NCBI GenBank assembly: GCA_041484135.1
Contig: JBGPHD010000048.1
Coordinates: forward strand, 1-19,144
DNA length: 19,144 nt
Reading direction: 5' to 3'
DNA from: JACORV01 sp041484135
GTDB lineage: Bacteria > Gemmatimonadota > Gemmatimonadetes > Gemmatimonadales > JACORV01
The notes beneath the pieces are model-generated. The model did no database searches. It was not told the DNA's origin and worked only from the letters and a program-made list of their open reading frames with translations. Made by a program: the position numbers and the translations under genes. Shown here piece by piece: positions 13,568 through 19,144 of the stretch; positions within the stretch are counted from its first letter, which is position 1; the number at the start of each line of letters is the position of its first letter.

Positions 13568-14674
13568 ATGAAGGACTGCCTCGTCGTAGGCGGCGGCCTG
13601 ATCGGCGCCGCGTCGGCCCGCGCTCTGGCCGCCGCCGGCCGCACCGTGCTGCTCCTGGATCGCGGTGCCGCGGGCCGCGAGGCGTCGGCCGCCGCGGCCG
13701 GGATGCTCGCCGCCCAGATCGAGGCCGCGCCCGGGGACCCGCTCCTCCCGCTCGCCCTCGCGGGGCGCGAGCGCCACGCCACCCTCGCCCTCGAGCTCGA
13801 GCGGGGCGGCGCCCCGCCCCTCGGCCTAACGTTCGGCGGGATCACCATCGTCGCCCTGGACGAGGCCCGCGCCGAGGACCTCGCCGCCCAGGTGGACGCC
13901 CAGCGCGGCCTCGGTCTCGACGCCGAGTGGCTCGACCGCGCCGCACTCGCGCGCCGCCATCCCGGCATCGGCGCCGAAGCGCGCGGCGCGCTCCTCTCCC
14001 CGCGTGACGGCTGCGTGGACAACGCCGCGCTCACCGCGGCCCTCCTGGCCGACGCGGTCCGCCGCGGCGCCGAAGTCCGGGAGCAGGAAGAGGTGACCGA
14101 CCTCGAGATCGCGAGCGGACGCGTCACCGGCGTGCGCACCGCGCGCGCGCGCTACGAAGCCGGTACAGTCGTGCTCGCCGCCGGCGCGTGGTCCCCCGGG
14201 ATCCGCGGCCTGCCGCGACCCATCCCCATCGTGCCGGTGCGCGGCCAGATGGCCCTCGCCACGTGGCCTCCCGGCGAACCCAAGGGCGTCCTCTTCGGGC
14301 GCGGCGCCTACGCCGTCCCGCGCGGCGACGACGCGCTCCTCGGCAGCACCATGGAACACGCCGGCTTCGACAAGGCCACCACCGCCGACGGCATCCGCCA
14401 CATCCGGACCGAGACCGGCGCGCTCCTTCCGGCGCTCCTCACCCAGGCCATCCGCCGGACCTGGGCCGGACTGCGCCCCATGACCCCCGACGGCCGGCCC
14501 ATCCTCGGCCGCGACCCTGAGGCTCAAGGGCTCATCTACGCCACCGGCCACGGCCGCAACGGCATCCTCCTCGGCCCGCTCACCGGCGACATCGTGTGCG
14601 ACCTGGTGGTGCGTGATGAAACGGCCTGGGACCTGGGGCCGTATTCCATTGGGAGGTTCGCCAGGCCGAGCTGA
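13568..14674 (+). CDS. thiO: Glycine oxidase ThiO (FAD-dependent)
   Basis: This 368-residue flavoprotein has the length usual for ThiO. An N-terminal FAD-binding Rossmann motif, VVGGGLIGAASARALA, is at about 6-21, ending with an acidic residue at D31 for ribose binding. AAAAGMLAAQIEA at about 42-54 is characteristic of ThiO/DAO enzymes. A second FAD region (VVLAAGAWSP) is at about 200 and a C-terminal ATGHGRNGILLGP at about 325-337 closes the flavin site. ThiO oxidises glycine to iminoglycine for the thiazole ring of thiamine. No other thi gene lies in the window, so another D-amino-acid or sarcosine-type oxidase cannot be excluded. The stop shares one base with the next ATG (TGATG). Confidence 0.85.
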   Translation: MKDCLVVGGGLIGAASARALAAAGRTVLLLDRGAAGREASAAAAGMLAAQIEAAPGDPLLPLALAGRERHATLALELERGGAPPLGLTFGGITIVALDEARAEDLAAQVDAQRGLGLDAEWLDRAALARRHPGIGAEARGALLSPRDGCVDNAALTAALLADAVRRGAEVREQEEVTDLEIASGRVTGVRTARARYEAGTVVLAAGAWSPGIRGLPRPIPIVPVRGQMALATWPPGEPKGVLFGRGAYAVPRGDDALLGSTMEHAGFDKATTADGIRHIRTETGALLPALLTQAIRRTWAGLRPMTPDGRPILGRDPEAQGLIYATGHGRNGILLGPLTGDIVCDLVVRDETAWDLGPYSIGRFARPS

Positions 14675-15669
14675 TGTATACAACCTGCGGGTTCTGCTCC
14701 GGACAGTTGGGCGGCGACGGCGCCGCCTCCGGCCTCGCCGTCGGCAAGCGCTTCGCGTTCGACGCCTGGAAGAGCCGCGCCTGGGTCATCTGCCAACGCT
14801 GCGGACGCTGGAACCTCACGCCTTTCGACACCCGCATCGACACCATCGCGGCCCTCGAGAAGATGGCCGCGGCGGGCCGCGTGGCCGCCACCAGCGAGCA
14901 GGTCTCCCTCATCCGCGCCGGCAGCTATGACGTGGTGCGGGTCGGGAAGCCCCGGCGCGTCGAGATGGCCACCTGGCGCTACGGTGAGCGCATGAAGGCG
15001 CGCGAACGGGAACGCCTCAAGGTGCTCGTCCCCACCATCGTCGTCTTCGTCGGCGCATCGATCGCCTTCAACGCCGCGCTCGGCGGATCGTTCGGCTACA
15101 TGATCGGGCAGGTCCCGTCCATGGCGGACAACATCTACACGGGCATGGTCGGACGGCGGAAGGTCAACATCGAGCCCCCCGTGTGCTCCGCCTGCGGCAA
15201 CGTGATGGTCCTGCGCTCGAAGCACATCCGCCACGCGCGCCTCCAGGAAACGGCGCATCACGACCTCGCACTGCTGCTCTCGTGCCCGTCGTGCCGCCGC
15301 GAGGGCGCGCTCCTCGAGGGCACCGACGCCGAGCTGGCGCTCCGGAGCGGCCTCACGTACGTCAACCTGAAGAGGGCGCGGAAACTGAAGAAGAAGGCGC
15401 CCGAGGCCGCCTCGTTCGTGGACCGCCACGGCGGACCGGAGGAGTTCATCAGGAACTCCGCGCGCATGGAGCTCACCGTCTCGCGCCTCGAGGGCACCGA
15501 GGCCCTCGCGCTCGAGATGGCCGTGGATGAGCAGGGCGAGCTGCGCGAGCTCGAGCGGCAGTGGCAGCAGGCGGAGGAGATCGCCAAGATCGCCGACAAC
15601 CTCCTCGTCGGACCGGCCGTCGAAGAGGAGTTCCGGCGCCTCAAGGATGGTGGTCAACCGCCTGGTTGA
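14674..15669 (+). CDS. Membrane protein with two zinc ribbons and C-terminal coiled coil, unknown function
   Basis: I do not recognise this 331-residue protein as a named family. The start ATG overlaps the thiO stop by one base. Cysteine pairs C5-C8 and C40-C43 form a first zinc-ribbon-like module. One clear hydrophobic segment lies at about 118-146 (VLVPTIVVFVGASIAFNAAL), then a second ribbon with C171-C174 and C204-C207. The C-terminal third is charged and helical (RKLKKKAPEAASF, then a long Glu/Gln-rich helix at about 275-325), suggesting a coiled coil. The topology is one zinc ribbon before and one after a membrane helix. It lies between thiO and lipA, 47 nt before lipA, so a link with lipoyl metabolism or the dehydrogenase complex is possible but unproven. 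Confidence 0.75.
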   Translation: MYTTCGFCSGQLGGDGAASGLAVGKRFAFDAWKSRAWVICQRCGRWNLTPFDTRIDTIAALEKMAAAGRVAATSEQVSLIRAGSYDVVRVGKPRRVEMATWRYGERMKARERERLKVLVPTIVVFVGASIAFNAALGGSFGYMIGQVPSMADNIYTGMVGRRKVNIEPPVCSACGNVMVLRSKHIRHARLQETAHHDLALLLSCPSCRREGALLEGTDAELALRSGLTYVNLKRARKLKKKAPEAASFVDRHGGPEEFIRNSARMELTVSRLEGTEALALEMAVDEQGELRELERQWQQAEEIAKIADNLLVGPAVEEEFRRLKDGGQPPG

Positions 15670-15699
15670 AGAGGGGTGGCTCCCCCCCTCCGGGCGGGC

Positions 15700-15705
15700 T
15701 ATTAT
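15700..15705 (+). promoter_or_regulatory. Possible -10 element of lipA
   Basis: TATTAT stands out in a GC-rich 47-nt gap, ending 11 nt before the lipA ATG at 15717, which would give a very short leader of about 5 nt. No Shine-Dalgarno is visible before this ATG. No good -35 is found 16-18 nt upstream. Confidence 0.35.
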
Positions 15706-15716
15706 TCGCCGCCAAC

Positions 15717-16655
15717 ATGCCCGACCGCCCGCTTCCTCTCGTTCAGATCTCGCCGCGTCGCGCCGCGCCGCTCGTCCAGGCAGACCCCAACCCGCGCAAA
15801 CCCGCCTGGCTCAAGGTGAAGGCGCCGGGTGGCGCGAACTACGTCGAAGTCCGCCATCTCCTCAAGGACCTCAAGCTCCACACCGTGTGCGAGGAAGCCC
15901 ACTGCCCCAACGTGGGCGAATGCTGGGACCACAAGGCGGCGACCTTCATGATCCTCGGCGACACCTGCACGCGGAACTGCGCCTACTGCGCCATCGCGCA
16001 CGGGACGCCGCAGCCCCTCGACGAGGAGGAGCCGCGCCGCCTGGCCGAGGCGGTGGCGGCGATGGGCATGCGCCATATCGTCGTGACGTCGGTGGACCGC
16101 GACGACCTGCCGAACGGCGGGGCCGAGATGTTCGCCGGCGTGGTGCGCGAGACCCGGCTCCGGACCCCGGGGACGACGGTCGAGCTGCTGATCCCCGACT
16201 TCAAGGGGAGCGAGGTGGCCCTCCGCATGGTGGTCGAGGCGCGGCCCGACATCCTCAATCACAATCTCGAGACGGTGGACCGGCTTTACCGCGTCGCGCG
16301 GCCGGGCGGACGCTACGACCGCGCCCTCGAGCTGCTGCGCCGCGCCAAGGCGATGGACCCCACGCTGCTCACCAAGTCCGGCATCATGGTCGGGCTGGGC
16401 GAGCGCTGGGAGGAGTTGCTGGTCGCGATCGCGGACCTCGACGCTGTCGGCGTGGGCATCCTCACCATCGGCCAGTACCTCCGGCCGAGCGCGACGCACA
16501 TGCCGGTCGCCCGCTACTACTCGCCTGACGAATTCGCCGAGCTGAAGGCCGTGGCCGACGGGCTCGGCTACCGGCACGTCGAGTCGGGGCCGCTGGTCCG
16601 CTCGTCCTACCACGCCTGGCAGCAGGCCGAGCGCGCGGGCGCCGCCGCCGGATGA
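15717..16655 (+). CDS. lipA: Lipoyl synthase
   Basis: This 312-residue radical-SAM enzyme inserts two sulfurs into octanoyl groups on lipoyl domains. The family's two iron-sulfur clusters are visible: C58, C63 and C69 in the VCEEAHCPNVGECW segment (auxiliary cluster) and C84, C88 and C91 in CTRNCAYC (SAM cluster). The C-terminal RSSY at 295-298, whose serine ligates the auxiliary cluster, is present. ATG 15717 gives the normal length; upstream in-frame codons overlap the previous gene. It overlaps pdhA by 4 nt (ATGA), placing cofactor synthesis and the lipoyl-bearing E2 in one transcript. No lipB (octanoyl transferase) is seen here. Confidence 0.97.
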   Translation: MPDRPLPLVQISPRRAAPLVQADPNPRKPAWLKVKAPGGANYVEVRHLLKDLKLHTVCEEAHCPNVGECWDHKAATFMILGDTCTRNCAYCAIAHGTPQPLDEEEPRRLAEAVAAMGMRHIVVTSVDRDDLPNGGAEMFAGVVRETRLRTPGTTVELLIPDFKGSEVALRMVVEARPDILNHNLETVDRLYRVARPGGRYDRALELLRRAKAMDPTLLTKSGIMVGLGERWEELLVAIADLDAVGVGILTIGQYLRPSATHMPVARYYSPDEFAELKAVADGLGYRHVESGPLVRSSYHAWQQAERAGAAAG

Positions 16656-17686
16656 AGACACGGGAAACGAAGTCGGGGGGCCGCGTCTCGCTCTCTTCGC
16701 CCGCCCTCCCCTTCGCCGGCGAAGACCCGGCGCTTCTGCGGCGGCTCCTCCGCGACATGCTCCTCATCCGCCGCTTCGAGGAGCGCGCCGGCGAACAGTA
16801 CGCGCTCGGCAAGATCGGCGGCTTCTGCCACCTGTACATCGGACAGGAAGCGGTCGCGGTGGGCGCCATGTCGGCGCTCCGCGACGACGACACCATCATG
16901 TGCAGCTACCGCGAGCACGGGCAGGCGCTGGCGCGCGGCGTGCCCGCGCGGGCGGTGATGGCGGAGCTGTTCGGCAAGTCGGGCGGCGCCTCGTCGGGCA
17001 AGGGCGGCTCGATGCACATCTTCGATGCCGAGAAGCGGTTCCTCGGCGGGCACGCCATCGTGGGCGGCCACATCCCGCTCGTCACCGGCGCGGCCTTCGC
17101 CATCAAGTACCGCGACGGCGACCAGGTCGCCGTCTGCTTCTTCGGGGAGGCGGCGGTCAACAACGGCGCCTTCCACGAAGCGCTCAACATGGCGACCGTC
17201 TGGAACCTGCCGGCCATCTACATCTGCGAGAACAACCGCTACGGGATGGGGACCGCGATGGAGCGCGCGTCCGCGATCTACGACATCGCGGCCCGCGCCT
17301 GCTCCTACGACATGCCGGCCGAGACAGTGGACGGGATGGACGTCGTGGCGGTGCGGGACGCCATGGTGCGCGCGGTGCAGCGCGGCCGCGAGCGCCACAC
17401 GCCGACGCTGCTCGAGATCCGCACCTACCGCTTCATGGGCCACTCGATGGCGGACCCGATCCACGGGCACTATCGCACCAAGGAAGAAGTGGAGAAGCAG
17501 AAGCTGCGTGATCCGATCATGACCTTCCACCAGCGCCTGGCGGACGCGGGCCTCCTCGACGACGTGGCCTGGGAAGCGATGCGCGCCGAAGTCGATGCCG
17601 AGATCGATGACGCGGTGCGCTTCGCGGACGAAAGCCCGGACCCCGAGCCCGCCGAGCTGTTCACCCACGTCTTCCGGGGCTCGTAG
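16652..17686 (+). CDS. pdhA: Pyruvate dehydrogenase E1 component, alpha subunit
   Basis: This 344-residue subunit binds thiamine diphosphate with E1 beta and decarboxylates pyruvate (or a branched-chain 2-oxoacid). Family motifs are clear: LIRRFEERAGEQYALGKIGGFCHLYIGQEA at about 38-67, CSYREHG at 84-90, KGGSMHIF at 117-124, ENNRYGMGT at 193-201 and the phosphorylation-loop-like RFMGHSMADP. The thiamine-diphosphate motif should read GDG followed about 27 residues later by NN; here it is G165-E166-A167 then N194-N195, so the Mg2+ ligand is Glu instead of Asp. The rest of the protein is intact. It overlaps lipA by 4 nt and shares one base with pdhB. The substrate, pyruvate or branched-chain, is not certain from sequence. 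Confidence 0.95.
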   Translation: MKTRETKSGGRVSLSSPALPFAGEDPALLRRLLRDMLLIRRFEERAGEQYALGKIGGFCHLYIGQEAVAVGAMSALRDDDTIMCSYREHGQALARGVPARAVMAELFGKSGGASSGKGGSMHIFDAEKRFLGGHAIVGGHIPLVTGAAFAIKYRDGDQVAVCFFGEAAVNNGAFHEALNMATVWNLPAIYICENNRYGMGTAMERASAIYDIAARACSYDMPAETVDGMDVVAVRDAMVRAVQRGRERHTPTLLEIRTYRFMGHSMADPIHGHYRTKEEVEKQKLRDPIMTFHQRLADAGLLDDVAWEAMRAEVDAEIDDAVRFADESPDPEPAELFTHVFRGS

Positions 17687-18666
17687 TGTCCACGCTCACC
17701 TACCGCGACGCGCTGAACCAGGCCCTCCGCGAGGAGATGCGCCGGGATCCACGCGTCTTCCTCATGGGCGAGGAGGTCGGCGTCTACCAGGGCGCCTACA
17801 AGGTGAGCCGCGGGCTCCTCGAGGAGTTCGGCCCGATGCGCGTGGTGGACACGCCCATCACCGAGCTGGGGTTCGCCGGCGTGGGGGTCGGCGCGGCGAT
17901 GGCCGGTCTCGTCCCCGTGGTCGAGTTCATGACCTTCAACTTCGCGCTCCTCGCCATCGACCAGGTGGTGAACTCGGCGGCGAAGATGTCCTACATGTCG
18001 GGCGGGCAGGTGCCGGTGTCGATCGTCTTCCGCGGGCCGGGCGGGGCCGCGCTGCAGTTAGGCGGCCAGCACTCGCAGTCGTTCGAATCGTGGTACGGCA
18101 ACGTGCCCGGCCTCAAGGTGGTGGCGCCGGCGACGCCGGCGGACGCCAAGGGCCTCCTCAAGAGCGCGATCCGCGACGGCAATCCGGTGGTCTGTTTCGA
18201 GGGCGAGATGCTCTACAACACCAAGGGCGAGGTGCCGGACGGCGAGCACCTGGTGCCGATCGGCCTCGCGGACATCAAGCGGGCCGGGACCGACGTGACG
18301 CTGGTCGCCCACTCCAAGATGGTCGCGGTGGCGCTCAAGGCCGCCGAGGAGCTGGCGAAGGAAGGCATCAGCGCCGAGGTGGTGGACCCACGGACCATCC
18401 GCCCGCTCGACGTGGCCACCATCGCGGGTTCGGTCCGGAAGACCCACCGCTGCGTCGTGGTGGAGGAGGGCTGGCCGCAGTTCGGCGTCGGGGCGCAGAT
18501 CGTGGACGACATCCAGCGCGAGGCCTTCGACGACCTGGACGCGCCGGTCCTCAGGGTCACCGGCGCCGACGTGCCGATGCCGTACAACAAGCACCTCGAG
18601 AAGCTCGCCAAGCCGGACGCGGCCAAGGTCGTGGCGGCCGCCAAGAAGGTCCTCTACCTCTCCTGA
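17686..18666 (+). CDS. pdhB: Pyruvate dehydrogenase E1 component, beta subunit
   Basis: This 326-residue subunit starts with GTG at 17686, whose G is the last base of the pdhA stop (TAGTG). It carries the transketolase-type pyrimidine-binding domain: GEEVGVYQGAYKVSRGL at about 28-44, the catalytic E60 in DTPITELGFAG, and H129 in GGQHSQSFESWYGNVPGLKV. The C-terminal transketolase domain (about 190-326) includes AEVVDPRTIRPLD and VEEGWPQFGVGAQI. Length and motifs are normal and complete. A TTA leucine codon lies at 18058-18060 within GTTAGGC. E1 alpha and beta form an alpha2beta2 tetramer that acetylates the E2 lipoyl arm. The E2 gene starts 4 nt after the stop. Confidence 0.97.
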   Translation: MSTLTYRDALNQALREEMRRDPRVFLMGEEVGVYQGAYKVSRGLLEEFGPMRVVDTPITELGFAGVGVGAAMAGLVPVVEFMTFNFALLAIDQVVNSAAKMSYMSGGQVPVSIVFRGPGGAALQLGGQHSQSFESWYGNVPGLKVVAPATPADAKGLLKSAIRDGNPVVCFEGEMLYNTKGEVPDGEHLVPIGLADIKRAGTDVTLVAHSKMVAVALKAAEELAKEGISAEVVDPRTIRPLDVATIAGSVRKTHRCVVVEEGWPQFGVGAQIVDDIQREAFDDLDAPVLRVTGADVPMPYNKHLEKLAKPDAAKVVAAAKKVLYLS

Positions 18667-18670
18667 CGCG

Positions 18671-19144
18671 ATGGCCACCAAGGTCGTGATGGAGGCGCTG
18701 TCCCCGACGATGGAGGAGGGGCGCCTCGTGGCGTGGAAGAAAAAGGAGGGCGACGCCGTCACGACCGGCGACACGCTGGCCGAGGTCGAGACCGACAAGG
18801 CGGTGATGGAGCTGGTGGCGCGGGGCGACGGCGTCCTGCGCAAGACGTTCGTCGCCGAAGGTGCCACGGTCCCGGTGGGTACGACGGTGGCGATCGTGGG
18901 GACGCCGGACGAGGACATCTCGGCGTTGGCGGGAGGCGGTGCATCGGCGGCCGCCGTTCCGGTGCCTGCACCACAGGCCGTGGCGGCCGGCGAGGCGCGG
19001 CCCGGGGGGCGTGCCGAGGCGAGCACTATCGGGGCGCAGACCGGCACGTCCCTCGGGCCGCCCGAGCCGGCCGCGCGCACCTTGGGCGCGCCTCCCGGGC
19101 CGACCGAGCCGGCCACGAGCATCGCAGCGGGTCGGGTGCGCTCC
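18671..19144 (+). CDS. pdhC: Dihydrolipoamide acyltransferase (E2), N-terminal part, truncated by the window
   Basis: The frame is open for 158 codons from ATG 18671 to the window edge. Residues 1 to about 78 form a lipoyl domain: MATKVVMEALSPTMEEG, then AEVETDKAVMEL with the lipoyl-accepting K43. From about 90 the sequence becomes a flexible Ala/Pro/Gly/Thr linker with two loosely similar stretches near the edge (LGPPEPAA and LGAPPGPTEPA). A subunit-binding domain and the catalytic domain should follow outside the window. It is four bases after pdhB and in the same transcript as lipA, which would supply its lipoyl group. As seen it is one lipoyl domain; further domains cannot be excluded. 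Confidence 0.93.
   Translation, partial: MATKVVMEALSPTMEEGRLVAWKKKEGDAVTTGDTLAEVETDKAVMELVARGDGVLRKTFVAEGATVPVGTTVAIVGTPDEDISALAGGGASAAAVPVPAPQAVAAGEARPGGRAEASTIGAQTGTSLGPPEPAARTLGAPPGPTEPATSIAAGRVRS

Noticed and set aside
18058..19122. Minus-strand open frame opposite pdhB and pdhC
   Set aside because: pdhB and the E2 lipoyl domain are unambiguous on the plus strand.
1..19144. CRISPR arrays, insertion sequences, tRNA or rRNA genes, phage or defence genes
   Set aside because: I saw no repeated spacer structure, no transposase motifs, no terminal inverted repeats, no cloverleaf and no defence-protein motifs on either strand.

Overview
The window is very GC-rich (roughly 70% by eye), with dense genes, GTG and ATG starts and many 1-4 nt overlaps between consecutive genes. 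The gene set is that of a Gram-negative-type, diderm, aerobic heterotroph: an Omp85 outer-membrane barrel, signal peptides, a PTR2-type peptide transporter and a pyruvate dehydrogenase complex. Composition and several proteins (a PspB-like helix plus coiled-coil protein, the hybrid kinase, conserved unknowns) recall Gemmatimonadota. That assignment is an inference from recollection and no search was run. I see no mobile element, tRNA, rRNA or CRISPR array; this looks like ordinary chromosome.

Region 1 (1-160) is the last 22 codons of a plus-strand gene and a strong hairpin terminator. Region 2 (227-7157) holds eight minus-strand genes, read right to left: an unrecognised 244-residue protein, a 54-residue FmdB-type zinc ribbon, a PspA-like coiled-coil protein, a small protein resembling RemA/DUF370, an Omp85 barrel, a POT/PTR2 peptide transporter, an exported M20 metallopeptidase and a PspB-like small membrane protein. 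The last part looks like envelope maintenance combined with peptide degradation and uptake.

Region 3 (7156-13172) is a plus-strand run that starts head-to-head with region 2, the two start codons sharing bases. It contains a soluble hybrid histidine kinase, an exported metallo-beta-lactamase-fold hydrolase, a family 2 glycosyltransferase with an Arg-Gly tail, an exported DUF3108 protein, a deoxyhypusine-synthase-like protein and an exported NTF2-like protein. Most of these genes overlap or lie within 13 nt of each other.

Region 4 (13190-13567) has a terminator, a G-rich 3' segment and a 73-residue two-helix membrane protein on the minus strand, then a divergent promoter region. Region 5 (13568-19144) is a plus-strand run: glycine oxidase (thiO), a membrane protein with two zinc ribbons, lipoyl synthase (lipA), pyruvate dehydrogenase E1 alpha and beta, and the lipoyl domain of E2, cut by the window edge. 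LipA makes the cofactor that the E2 lipoyl domain carries, so this is a coherent functional unit.

I found no obvious new defence or mobile system. The most unusual signals are: every TTA leucine codon in the window sits inside TTAGG; E1 alpha has Gly-Glu-Ala where the thiamine-diphosphate motif should read Gly-Asp-Gly; two C9 homopolymers lie in one operon; and two divergent genes have overlapping start codons.
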